Part shown: positions 1 to 7,907 of the stretch, one piece after another
Numbering within the stretch: position 1 is the stretch's first letter
How the letters are laid out: every line of letters starts with the position of its first letter
Notes under the pieces: model-generated
What the model saw: only the letters and a program-made list of their open reading frames with translations
Databases searched by the model: none
What the model was told of the DNA's origin: nothing
Position numbers and translations under genes: made by a program
Origin: Bacteroidales bacterium
GTDB taxonomy: Bacteria > Bacteroidota > Bacteroidia > Bacteroidales > P3
Assembly (NCBI GenBank): GCA_017988355.1
Contig: JAGNRX010000046.1
Coordinates: 1-7,994, forward strand
Length of the DNA: 7,994 nucleotides
Direction: 5' to 3'

Positions 1-375
1 AACTTGACTTTCGGTCTTAGCTGCTAATCTATCTGCCCTAATTTCAACTGCATTAAGTAGTCTTGAGCTTGGCTCTAATTCTATTTTAAGGGTAGTTATC
101 TCATTAGCCACAACCTTTATTGGTATTACCTTCTCTTCATAGCCCATAAAGGTTACCCTTATATTATAATCTCCTTTTGGAACTTTAGGAATAGCGAAAT
201 ATCCATTATTGTCGGTGCTGCTGCCGTGGGTTGTGTTTAGAATAAGCACATTTGAGAAAATAATTGTTTCTCCGGTTGCTTTGTCGTAAACAAATCCTCT
301 AACCGAACCTGTCTGAGCAATTGTTATTGTTGCAATTGTTGTGAAAACAAAAAAAAGAAGTATTAGCTTTCTCAT
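1..375 (-). CDS. TonB-dependent receptor, N-terminal part (carboxypeptidase-regulatory-like domain), truncated by window edge
   Basis: I translated this open frame by hand from the ATG at 375-373; it runs 125 codons without a stop to base 1. Residues 1-20 form a signal peptide (MRKLILLFF, hydrophobic core, cut before Gln21 in TIA/QTG). Residues about 24-105 match the CarboxypepD_reg-like beta-sandwich that precedes many Bacteroidota TonB-dependent receptors: GFVYDKATGE, then STDNNGYFAIPKVPKGDYNI, then VTFMGYEEKVIPI, ending in IELEPSSRLLNAVEIRADR. The final residues look like the lead-in to the plug domain, which lies outside the window with the barrel. The product would sit in the outer membrane and import a substrate using TonB energy; the substrate cannot be inferred. 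It starts 15 bases after the holA stop on the same strand, so co-transcription is likely. It could instead be another outer-membrane protein carrying the same N-terminal domain, because neither plug nor barrel is visible. Confidence 0.8.
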   Translation of the reverse strand, partial: MRKLILLFFVFTTIATITIAQTGSVRGFVYDKATGETIIFSNVLILNTTHGSSTDNNGYFAIPKVPKGDYNIRVTFMGYEEKVIPIKVVANEITTLKIELEPSSRLLNAVEIRADRLAAKTESQV

Positions 376-390
376 CTAATCTAAGATATT

Positions 391-1398
391 TTAATGTGTT
401 ATTTTAAAAATTAACTCCTTTAATAAATCACCATTGTTTGTGTTTGGAGTCACTTCAAGCCCTTTAGATTTCAAATCATATTCTCTAATTAATGAGACAA
501 TTTGATAGAGCTTATCTAAACTATAGATGTTTAACGCACTCATATATTCCTTTGCAAAATAGGGGTTAATTCCTATTGCTTTTGCAATATTTGTAGCGTT
601 TTTTTCTTTAACTTGGGCTGCAATTAGAATCTTTGTGAAATAAGAGAACAGGGCTGGAAGGATTAATTGAATTGGGTTTTCCTTTGGGTTGGCATCAAAA
701 TAGTTAATTATCTTGTTTGCTGTTAGGATATCTCTAACCGATAGTGCTTTTTGCAGTTCAAACACATTAAAATCTTTACTTATCCCAATATGCTCTTCAA
801 TATGATTAATCGTTATCTCTTCTGCTTCTCTAACGTTTAGTTTTAGTTTTGAGAGTTCGTTAGCTATTTTACCTAAGTTGTTCCCTAAGTAATCGGTTAT
901 AAGTTGTGATATTTGAGGATTGATTTTTATGCCTATTGTTTTAGCATAGTTAATTGTCCACTGAGGAATTGCGCTATCGTATAGCTTCTTACTTTCAAAC
1001 ACTATTCCAATTTTATCAACTTTCTTTAGGAATGCCTTTTCAATTGTTTTGTATTTATAACAAATAACTATTGTTGTAGTTGGCACTGGGTTTTTGAAAT
1101 AAGACTCAAATTTAGACCAGTCTTTCTTCTCAATATCTTGAGCCTCACGAACCAAAACAAGACGCCTTTCTGCCATAATAGGATATTGCTTAGATGAAGA
1201 GAGAATGTCGTCAATTGTTATATCTCTACCATAAAAAAGTGTTTGATTAAAGTCTTTTTCAGATTCATCTAATAATGAGTGTTCAAAAACATTTGCAAGC
1301 TCATCAATATAATATGCTTCATCTCCAGTAAGTATATAGATTGGGGATACTGTATTATTCTTTAAATCTAAAATTATTTCTTCGTATTTCTTTGTCAT
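391..1398 (-). CDS. holA: DNA polymerase III subunit delta
   Basis: The product is the delta subunit of the clamp loader, which opens the sliding clamp ring during replication in the cytoplasm. At 335 residues from the chosen start, it has the usual family length. The N-terminal part shows the family's degenerate nucleotide-binding fold: PIYILTGDEAYYIDE at about residues 19-33, corresponding to the family's LxGxExYLxxE pattern, and MAERRLVLVREAQDI at about residues 75-89. The middle holds an all-helical region (ITDYLGNNLGKIANELSKL), and the C-terminal collar-like helices contain NPIQLILPALFSYFTKILIA. I chose the ATG at 1398-1396 (MTKKYEEII). The frame extends to a TTG at 1419, but those seven extra residues (MLISHCL) look unlike the family. 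There is no clear Shine-Dalgarno sequence, as is usual in this phylum. The gene lies 33 bases beyond the terminator following gldJ, so it probably starts its own transcript and continues into the receptor gene. Confidence 0.92.
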   Translation of the reverse strand: MTKKYEEIILDLKNNTVSPIYILTGDEAYYIDELANVFEHSLLDESEKDFNQTLFYGRDITIDDILSSSKQYPIMAERRLVLVREAQDIEKKDWSKFESYFKNPVPTTTIVICYKYKTIEKAFLKKVDKIGIVFESKKLYDSAIPQWTINYAKTIGIKINPQISQLITDYLGNNLGKIANELSKLKLNVREAEEITINHIEEHIGISKDFNVFELQKALSVRDILTANKIINYFDANPKENPIQLILPALFSYFTKILIAAQVKEKNATNIAKAIGINPYFAKEYMSALNIYSLDKLYQIVSLIREYDLKSKGLEVTPNTNNGDLLKELIFKITH

Positions 1399-1431
1399 AA
1401 GGCAGTGCGAAATTAGCAAAAAATATAGACA

Positions 1432-1465
1432 AAAAAAAGTCCTACCAATAGATAGGACTTTTTTT
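1432..1465 (-). terminator. Intrinsic terminator after gldJ, symmetrical
   Basis: A perfect 13-bp stem is formed by A7 plus GTCCTA (1432-1444) and TAGGAC plus T7 (1453-1465), with an 8-base loop. Read on the minus strand, the arms are followed by eight T residues (complement of 1431-1438). It begins 19 bases after the gldJ stop, as expected of a Rho-independent terminator for the porP-gldJ unit. The A/T flanks make it symmetrical, but no plus-strand gene ends nearby. It ends only 33 bases before the holA start. Confidence 0.85.
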
Positions 1466-1484
1466 ATATTATTTTAATGTTTCA

Positions 1485-3020
1485 TTACAAACTCTTTTCA
1501 CCAATTTGATCCATTGCACAACGGAATCCAATCCAATCTGAGCTCTTTGTTTGGTCTAAGAATCTTCTTTGTCCAGGGCTTAAATAGTATGCTCTGTCTT
1601 TCCAAGAACCACCCTTAACAACTCTAACCTTATCGTCAATTAATGATGTAACATTATATTCGTACATATCATTAGATTCTGTTTTAGCTGTTTGAACCTC
1701 TTGATCGTCATAAACAACTACATCTTCTTGCATTCCGTCTTCTTCTTTCTTCCATTGGTCGGTTAGTTGAGAACGAAGGTCTCCATCAAGATAGTTAATA
1801 TTGTCTGCTTGTTTGTAGTTTGAACGATTAATATTTTCAGCAACAGTTACTTCTCTATAACTAAGTCTTCCTAATGAGTCTTTCTCTGAAATCATTCCAT
1901 CAACATCTAAAACTTTTGTTAAATAAACATTACCACGGAAAGGGTTAATATCTTGTGCATCTTGACCAGTTGAAGGACGATAAACATCTAAACACCATTC
2001 TGCAACATTTCCTGCCATATTATATAAACCATAATCGTTAGGGAAATAGAAAGAAACAGGTGCGGTATAGTCCCAATGGTCATTTAACGCTCCTGCAGTT
2101 CCCATAGCATCACCACGTGAACGCTTGAAATTAGCTAACATTTCACCATAGTATTTCTTATCGTCAGTTCTAACTTGATAACCATTCCATGGATAAACTC
2201 TTCTTTCAATAACTCTTGAACCATAAGTATTACCTATTAGAGCATAGGCTGAAAATTCCCACTCTGCTTCTGTTGGTAGGCGGAAACGAGGTAATAGGAT
2301 ACCATCTTCTAATTTAACTTTTCTAACTCCAGCCGAATTTGGGTCTAGGTCTGGCATTTCATTAAGCACAATCCCTTCGTAAAGTCCAGCATAGTATGCA
2401 TCTGTGTTAAAAGTATTATCTCCACTTGCATCTGGGTCAACTTCAAGGTAACCTGCATCTATTAAAATTCTTTCATTAACTCTGTCTGTTCTCCAATTGC
2501 AATATTCGACTGCTTGAAGCCAGGAAACTCCAACAACAGGGAAATCTGCATAGTTTGGATGACGGAAGTAATTTTCTACCATTGCTTCATTAAGAGCTAG
2601 CTTAGATCTCCAAACCAATGTGTCTGGTAATGCTTTACTAACATATTCTGGATAATCGTTACCATATGCTCTTGCTAACCAATATAAATATTCTCTATAA
2701 GCATGATTTGTTACTTCACATTCGTCCATATAGAATGAAGAAACAGTAGCTCTTCGAGGTTGATTGTCCCAGTCGTGACGAATATTGTCGGTTGTTTGAC
2801 CCATAACAAAAGTACCTCCTTCAACAAACATCATTCCGTTTGGATCTAAATAAGCACCAGTCTTAGCAGATTCAAAACCTCCCCAATTACTATCATCATA
2901 GTTCCAACCCGTTGTTGAAGAAACATTTGGTCCCTTACAGCCAACTATTAGAGCGACTAATGAAAGTCCTAATAAAACTTTTTTGAATGCATTTCCTTTC
3001 ATACAAAATATATTTTTCAT
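1485..3020 (-). CDS. gldJ: GldJ-like SUMF1/FGE-domain lipoprotein of the type IX secretion/gliding apparatus
   Basis: GldJ is an outer-membrane lipoprotein facing the periplasm, needed in flavobacteria for gliding, for T9SS secretion and for stability of other Gld proteins. This product has 511 residues. It has a lipoprotein signal peptide (KKVLLGLSLVALIVGC, lipidated Cys28), a short linker with the GldJ-like STTGWNYDD and GGFE segments (35-50), then a formylglycine-generating-enzyme-like (SUMF1) fold: VEGGTFVMG 66-74, FRLPTEAEWEF 246-256, MAGNVAEWC 335-343, KGGSWKDRAYYL 469-480, GFRC 498-501. The paired cysteines of true FGE after GGS are missing, so a structural role is expected. An acidic insert of about 120 residues (345-465) splits the last two core motifs. 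The paralogue GldK/PorK is the main alternative, but the adjacent porU-porV and the N-terminal linker favour GldJ. Met7 (ATG at 3002) is a possible later start. The gene follows porP by 52 bases and is terminated at 1465-1432. Confidence 0.85.
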   Translation of the reverse strand: MKNIFCMKGNAFKKVLLGLSLVALIVGCKGPNVSSTTGWNYDDSNWGGFESAKTGAYLDPNGMMFVEGGTFVMGQTTDNIRHDWDNQPRRATVSSFYMDECEVTNHAYREYLYWLARAYGNDYPEYVSKALPDTLVWRSKLALNEAMVENYFRHPNYADFPVVGVSWLQAVEYCNWRTDRVNERILIDAGYLEVDPDASGDNTFNTDAYYAGLYEGIVLNEMPDLDPNSAGVRKVKLEDGILLPRFRLPTEAEWEFSAYALIGNTYGSRVIERRVYPWNGYQVRTDDKKYYGEMLANFKRSRGDAMGTAGALNDHWDYTAPVSFYFPNDYGLYNMAGNVAEWCLDVYRPSTGQDAQDINPFRGNVYLTKVLDVDGMISEKDSLGRLSYREVTVAENINRSNYKQADNINYLDGDLRSQLTDQWKKEEDGMQEDVVVYDDQEVQTAKTESNDMYEYNVTSLIDDKVRVVKGGSWKDRAYYLSPGQRRFLDQTKSSDWIGFRCAMDQIGEKSL

Positions 3021-3072
3021 TTTTTATTCTTTACTTATATACTATCTTTTGCAAGATTTTGTTTCATTTTTC

Positions 3073-4059
3073 TTAGAAAGAAGGACAATCTATTGATTTT
3101 ACCCTCTTACGTTTCTCTGGACAATTAAATTGTAATCCTAATGTTATTTCATGAGCACCTCCTGAAACGTTAGACAGGGAAGAGACTGTTAAGTCATAGC
3201 TATAACCTACCTTGAACATGCCTTCTTGCACACCAACCATAAAAATAAACGCATCTGCATTTGTGAATGTTAGAGCTTGACGGAACCATGTTCCTACAAT
3301 AAATGGAGACCAATCTAAATAAACACCATAATTCAAATCTTGGAATCCACCTTGATTGTGATAAATTATGTTTGGTGAAATAATAGGAGCTCCAAAGAAC
3401 GCATTAGTTCTACGTTTATCTCTACTAAGGTTTAATTTTATCCCTCCATGAACGGTAGATTTCAGAGGAAGTCTATTATAAGAAACAAAACCATCATCTG
3501 GTTGAGTTAGATGGGCAAATGCAAATCCACCATACCAGTTTTCTCCATAAATAATTGTTCCTGCAGAGAAGTCAGCATAGGTGTGAGAAAGATCTTCAGG
3601 AACTTGAGCCTGTGTGTGATAAATAAAACCATAACGAGGGTCAATCATATCTCCAAATGTAAGGTTTGAGAAATCTAAACTTCTATTTGCAACTGTTGCT
3701 TGAAGAGCCAAATTAAGATTAATCTTACTGGTTAGTTTTAAACGAAGAGAATACATCATTGAAAGAGAGACATTATTGAAGGTCTGTCCTTGTTGGTCAC
3801 CAAGTAAAATAAATCCGATACCACCACTTAAGAAATCAACATATTGATCATAAGTAATAGTTTGAGTCGTGAAAGCTCCTAAGCTTGGCCATTGATTTCT
3901 ATACGTCATATTAACTCTTGGACAAACATTAGCACCAGCCAAAGCAGGGTTAATATAAAGAGGATTAGCGTAAAACTGCGAAAAGTGAGGGTCTTGAGCG
4001 TTGACCTCACTCACTAAAGCCACAAAAGCTAATAGTAGTAACAGTATGGTTTTTTTCAT
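3073..4059 (-). CDS. PorP/SprF family type IX secretion system outer-membrane protein
   Basis: The family consists of Bacteroidota outer-membrane beta-barrels. PorP belongs to the core T9SS with PorK-PorN, while SprF-like members help export particular surface proteins. The product has 328 residues, normal for the family. Residues 1-21 are a signal peptide (MKKTILLLLLAFVALVSEVNA, cut before Gln22). The mature N-terminus is the family hallmark, HFSQFYANPLYINPALAG (25-42), followed by RNQWPSL and alternating polar/aromatic strands (GGIGFILLGDQQG, NWYGGFAFAHLTQP, YGVYLDWSPFIVGTWFRQ, FKVGYSYDLTVSSL) ending in HEITLGLQFNCP. The short C-terminal tail is basic and then ends in IDCPSF. It is first in a unit with gldJ (52-base gap, no terminator) and diverges from porU. 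I leave the symbol blank because sequence alone does not separate core PorP from SprF-like paralogues. The start at 4059 is set by the signal peptide. Confidence 0.9.
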   Translation of the reverse strand: MKKTILLLLLAFVALVSEVNAQDPHFSQFYANPLYINPALAGANVCPRVNMTYRNQWPSLGAFTTQTITYDQYVDFLSGGIGFILLGDQQGQTFNNVSLSMMYSLRLKLTSKINLNLALQATVANRSLDFSNLTFGDMIDPRYGFIYHTQAQVPEDLSHTYADFSAGTIIYGENWYGGFAFAHLTQPDDGFVSYNRLPLKSTVHGGIKLNLSRDKRRTNAFFGAPIISPNIIYHNQGGFQDLNYGVYLDWSPFIVGTWFRQALTFTNADAFIFMVGVQEGMFKVGYSYDLTVSSLSNVSGGAHEITLGLQFNCPEKRKRVKSIDCPSF

Positions 4060-4086
4060 TATCAGTTTATTTATTTCTATTCACCT

Positions 4087-4118
4087 AAATGGTATAATTC
4101 AATTGGCAATATTACAAA
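4087..4118 (-). promoter_or_regulatory. Candidate Bacteroidota sigma-ABfr promoter for porP-gldJ
   Basis: Read on the minus strand, TTTG (4118-4115) is followed after 20 bases by TACCATTT (4094-4087). This resembles the Bacteroidota primary sigma pattern TTTG, 19-21 bases, TAnnTTTG. The spacing is right, but the -7 element has two mismatches, and such sequences arise easily in AT-rich DNA. Transcription would start roughly 20 bases before the porP ATG. Confidence 0.3.
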
Positions 4119-4241
4119 AAAAATCACAAACAATTAATAAGTTGTTCAGTAAAAATTTATTCCCACTGCCCTAAACCTATGTAATTCAAGTAAAAGGCTT
4201 AGATTATAAGAGTGTTTTTTTTCTGCGTTTTATTAGTTTTA

Positions 4242-4278
4242 TACAAAAAATAAGAGAATTAGGTTACAAAAAATAAGA
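4242..4278. repeat. 14-bp direct repeat in the divergent promoter region
   Basis: TACAAAAAATAAGA occurs at 4242-4255 and again, identically, at 4265-4278, a period of 23 bases (about two helical turns). The pair lies upstream of the candidate porU promoter and could be a paired binding site for a regulator. The A-rich composition makes a chance repeat possible. Confidence 0.55.
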
Positions 4279-4301
4279 TAATAGCAAATATAAACTTGTC
4301 T

Positions 4302-4335
4302 TTTGTCCAAAGAATTACAATATTTTCTACATTTT
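4302..4335 (+). promoter_or_regulatory. Candidate Bacteroidota-type promoter for porU-porV
   Basis: TTTG at 4302-4305 is followed after 22 bases by TACATTTT at 4328-4335, one mismatch from the TAnnTTTG -7 consensus. The spacer is one base longer than the usual range. It would give a leader of about 45 bases before the porU ATG at 4385. Confidence 0.3.
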
Positions 4336-4384
4336 AATGTTTATAATGTTGCCAAGATAGCACTTTTAGAATCCAAATCAAGTT

Positions 4385-7300
4385 ATGAAAGAGAAAAATA
4401 TCTTCAAATTACTAATTTTAAGTTTATTAATTAGTAGTAATTTATTTGCCCAATCAATCAATTATCCTGACTCATCCGTTTTAGCTCATGGAAATTGGTA
4501 TAAGTTTTCGATATCATCATCTGGGTTATATAAACTAACCTATAATGATTTTATTAGCTTGGGTGTTCCTGCTGAAAAAATAGTTTCATCAAACTTGTCT
4601 ATTTATGGAAATGGAGGGAAACCAATTTCTTCAAACAATTCTAAATGTACTTTCTCTGACTTAATAGAAAATTCAATCTATGTTTACGACCCAAATAATA
4701 ATTTTTCTCAAGGGGGTTATGTAATATTTTATGGAGAAGGAGGAACCCAGTGGGAATATAATAAAGCAAATAGAACTTGGGGCTTTAATCTCCACCCCTA
4801 TTCTGACCAGTATTCTTATTTCGTTACTTTTAGTGATTCTATCGGAGAAAAGAAAAGAATTAACACTATTTCAAATCAATTACTTGTTTCAGACACAATC
4901 TCAAACTCAAGTAGGGATTTCTTCCTTTCCAAACAAGAATTAGTTAATATAGAACATTCAGGTAGGCTATGGGTTGGCAAACAATATACTTCAAATAAAA
5001 CAGAAGAATATCCTTTGGATTTAAGAAATGCCTTAGTGGATCAAAATAATAATCTTTTGCGTCCAGCTATTATGGAATATAAGTTTGTTACTCAAAGTGC
5101 AACCAACACAACATTCTTAATTAACTATAACAATACAGATATAGATACAATGTTATTTACTATCAGCCCTGATTTAATAGATGAAGCAAATGACAAGATA
5201 TATAAAAAGGCCATAAACAGCGTTAAGCCAACAAATAAGACATCAGTAACTTTTAGTGGAGGCCCAACATCGAAAGGTTGGTTGGATTATATTATTGTTA
5301 ACTATGACAAGAAGCTTCAATATAATTATCCTTCAGTATTAAAATATTACACAACCGAGTTTTTAGGACTTAACCTAAATGTTGAAAATATAATTTCAAA
5401 CGTAGTAAATGAAAATGTTTTAGTTTGGGATGTTAGCAATTGGACTAACCCAACTCAGATAACTGGAACATATAATTCAACTGATAAAACATATTCTGTG
5501 AAATTAAATTCTGATTCTATAAAGAATATTGTTGTCTTCCACACCAATTCTAATTTCAATACCATTAAGCCAATTGGGAAAATAGAGAACCAAAACCTAC
5601 ACGCAACAGAGGCTACAGATTATGTAATCATTACACATCCCCTTTTTATCGAACAGGCTAAACGTTTGGCAGAACTACACAAAAATCATAATAATATAAC
5701 AACAAAGGTTGTGACTATTGATGAGATATACAATGAGTTTTCATCAGGAACACCCGACTACTTAGCCTATAAGGAATTTATGAGGATGCTATATAATAAG
5801 TATTCCTCTCAAGGTAAAGGACCACAAAATGTTCTCCTCTTTGGAGACGGCACTTTTGACAATAAAAACATCTTAAAGTATAATAATAACTTTATTTTAA
5901 CTCATCAAACCGATAACAAGGTTCATGACGTATTCACAACGCCTTGCGATGACTATATCACTTATCTTTCTCCAGATGCTAAGGGTTTTGAAGATGTTCG
6001 CAAAAGAGATTCAATGATGATTGGAGTGGGGAGATTTCCTGCAAATAATCTTTCACAAGCGAAAATCTTGGTTGATAAATCACAAAGGTATCTTTTAAGA
6101 GAAGATATTATTGAGCAAAACGGAATAACAGATTGGAGAAACACCTCCATTCTAACAGCAGATGATGCTGATGGAGATGATAAAGTATTTGTTACACTTG
6201 CAGAAAACATATACGAACAAACTAGACTTCAACAGCCTAATATCAATGCAGTAAAAATATACTCTGACGCCTACAAACAATATGCCTCTTCTTCTGGAAA
6301 CACATACCCAGATGCCTCAAAAGCAATTAATCACCAAATGAAGAAAGGATGTTTAATTTTTAATTATGTTGGACACGGCTCTGAGGACCATCTCTCAAGT
6401 GAAAGATTAATTACTATTTCAGATATGACAAGCTGGAAAAACTTCTACTCCATGCCTCTAATGATTACTTCAACCTGTGAATTTGCACGTTTTGATTTAA
6501 TTGACAAACCATCTGCTGCAGAAAACACATTATATAACGGAAATGGAGGAATGATTGCTTTAATATCGGCTGCAAGACCAATCTATGCAAATGACTATAT
6601 GAATAAAAACTTTCATAAATATGTCCTTGAAACCCTTCCAAACAATCAGACAAGAACATTTGGAGAGGCATTCTCTATAACAAAAAACGATGTCAGTTCA
6701 GCGATGGGATATACAGACAGAAGCGTTATCCTACTAGGCGACCCTGCACTTAGGATAAGTATTCCAAAATATAATGTTGCAACATTAAGAATTAATGAAA
6801 CTGATCCCGAAATTGAAAACGACACCCTTAGAGCATTATCGAGCGTTAGCATTGAAGGAAGGATTGAAGATTGGGATAAGAATTTAGTTGAAGACTTTAA
6901 TGGATATGTTCTAATATCTTTATATGACAAATCATCTAAATACTTTACCCTTGACAATGAAAACAATGGTTCAAGGATTGAATTTGAACAACAAAAAGAC
7001 ATCCTTCACAAGGGAAAAGCTAAGGTTGAGAATGGATTATTTACTTATAATTTCATAGTGCCAAAAGATATAGCATATAATTATGGCTATGGAAAGCTAA
7101 GCTACTACGCCTACAATGACAGCAGTGACGCAAGTGGATACTGTAATAATTTTGTTGTTGGAGGAATTGATAATTCAGTTATTATTGAAGAAACAAGACC
7201 AGTGGTTAGATTATATATTGGAGATAGTAATTTTCACTCAGGAGGAATAACTAATGAAAACCCTGAACTATATGCAATTATTTCAGATAAAATTGCAATA

Positions 7301-7843
7301 AACACAGTTGGTAGTGGATTAGGTCACGATATAACTGCAACCTTAGACAATGCTGCAAATACATTTATCCTTAATGATTATTTTATTCAATCAGACATCG
7401 ACCCAAACAAAGGATATATTGAATTTCCATTTACCAAACTTACACAAGGAGAACACACACTAACACTAAAGGCTTGGAACATTTTCAACTACTCATCAAG
7501 CCATACAATAACATTTAATGTTATTTCAAAGAACACAGAAACCTATTCTAACCTCAAAAACTATCCTAACCCATTCTCAAGTAAAACTAATTTCTATTTA
7601 GAGCATAATCAAAACCAGGAGATAACAAGTGCTGAGATACATATTTTCAACACAACTGGAATGAGAGTTAAGACAATAAAGGTTAGCAATCCATCAAAAG
7701 GCTATACTATTGGGCCAATTGAGTGGGACGGAACAAGTGATGGAGGACAGAAACTTCAAGCAGGCATATATATTTACAGAATGCTAATTAATAAAGAAAA
7801 CTCAAAAGAATACTCTCAATCTCAGAAATTAGTAATTTTTTAA
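4385..7843 (+). CDS. porU: Type IX secretion system C25-family sortase PorU
   Basis: PorU is the cell-surface gingipain-like cysteine endopeptidase that cuts off the C-terminal signal of T9SS cargo and joins the cargo to anionic lipopolysaccharide. It works in an attachment complex with PorV. The 1152 residues are about the length of known PorU. Order: signal peptide 1-22 (cut SNLFA/QSI); a PorU N-terminal domain starting near HGNWYKFSISSSGLYKL with IYGNGGKPI; the C25 peptidase domain, about 412 (DYVIITHP) to 791 (GDPALRI at 785-791), with LFGDG (485-489), catalytic His664 in VGHGSE and catalytic Cys698 in STCEF, 34 residues apart as expected of gingipains; then Ig-like beta domains; and a T9SS-type C-terminal domain from YPNPF (1060-1064) to the end, with WDGTSDGGQ and AGIYIYRM. 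Nothing required looks missing. It is followed 64 bases later by probable porV and diverges from porP-gldJ. The start is fixed by the signal peptide. Confidence 0.95.
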   Translation: MKEKNIFKLLILSLLISSNLFAQSINYPDSSVLAHGNWYKFSISSSGLYKLTYNDFISLGVPAEKIVSSNLSIYGNGGKPISSNNSKCTFSDLIENSIYVYDPNNNFSQGGYVIFYGEGGTQWEYNKANRTWGFNLHPYSDQYSYFVTFSDSIGEKKRINTISNQLLVSDTISNSSRDFFLSKQELVNIEHSGRLWVGKQYTSNKTEEYPLDLRNALVDQNNNLLRPAIMEYKFVTQSATNTTFLINYNNTDIDTMLFTISPDLIDEANDKIYKKAINSVKPTNKTSVTFSGGPTSKGWLDYIIVNYDKKLQYNYPSVLKYYTTEFLGLNLNVENIISNVVNENVLVWDVSNWTNPTQITGTYNSTDKTYSVKLNSDSIKNIVVFHTNSNFNTIKPIGKIENQNLHATEATDYVIITHPLFIEQAKRLAELHKNHNNITTKVVTIDEIYNEFSSGTPDYLAYKEFMRMLYNKYSSQGKGPQNVLLFGDGTFDNKNILKYNNNFILTHQTDNKVHDVFTTPCDDYITYLSPDAKGFEDVRKRDSMMIGVGRFPANNLSQAKILVDKSQRYLLREDIIEQNGITDWRNTSILTADDADGDDKVFVTLAENIYEQTRLQQPNINAVKIYSDAYKQYASSSGNTYPDASKAINHQMKKGCLIFNYVGHGSEDHLSSERLITISDMTSWKNFYSMPLMITSTCEFARFDLIDKPSAAENTLYNGNGGMIALISAARPIYANDYMNKNFHKYVLETLPNNQTRTFGEAFSITKNDVSSAMGYTDRSVILLGDPALRISIPKYNVATLRINETDPEIENDTLRALSSVSIEGRIEDWDKNLVEDFNGYVLISLYDKSSKYFTLDNENNGSRIEFEQQKDILHKGKAKVENGLFTYNFIVPKDIAYNYGYGKLSYYAYNDSSDASGYCNNFVVGGIDNSVIIEETRPVVRLYIGDSNFHSGGITNENPELYAIISDKIAINTVGSGLGHDITATLDNAANTFILNDYFIQSDIDPNKGYIEFPFTKLTQGEHTLTLKAWNIFNYSSSHTITFNVISKNTETYSNLKNYPNPFSSKTNFYLEHNQNQEITSAEIHIFNTTGMRVKTIKVSNPSKGYTIGPIEWDGTSDGGQKLQAGIYIYRMLINKENSKEYSQSQKLVIF

Positions 7844-7907
7844 AACCTAAATTATAATATTCACTATTTATTATCGTTTAATTGAATTAAATCAGGAAAC
7901 AAAAGAA

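Larger units (their letters stand above)
4060..4384. promoter_or_regulatory. Divergent intergenic region between porP and porU
   Basis: This stretch of 325 bases has no credible gene: reading frames in it are a few codons long. It separates two divergent T9SS units and must hold both promoters. It is very AT-rich. It contains a candidate Bacteroidota-type promoter toward porP (4087-4118), a weaker one toward porU (4302-4335) and a 14-bp direct repeat (4242-4278). I saw no riboswitch or strong hairpin. Confidence 0.7.

Noticed and set aside
1399..1419. Seven-codon N-terminal extension of holA from a TTG start at 1419
   Set aside because: The extension MLISHCL precedes a good ATG (MTKKYEEII) that matches the usual start of the family, and TTG starts are uncommon.
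1405..1450. Promoter for holA formed by TTG in the terminator loop and TATATTTT near 1420
   Set aside because: The spacing is short (about 18 bases) and the -7 match is poor in a run of T residues; not supportable without start-site data.
4171..4202. Possible hairpin CTAAACC / GGCTTAG in the divergent region
   Set aside because: It has only seven pairs with one mismatch and an 18-base loop, and no T-tract follows; likely chance.
4337..4360. Seven-codon upstream frame starting ATG TTT ATA before porU
   Set aside because: It has no ribosome-binding signal or conserved peptide and lies close to the predicted transcript start; short frames of this kind are expected by chance.
4731..4943. Plus-strand frame of 70 codons inside porU
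   Set aside because: It lies wholly within the strongly supported porU in another frame and resembles no known family.
5962..7002. Three minus-strand frames (5962-6210, 6465-6671, 6646-7002) antisense to porU
   Set aside because: They are antisense shadows over the C25 domain and downstream region, low in complexity and without leader signals or recognisable motifs.
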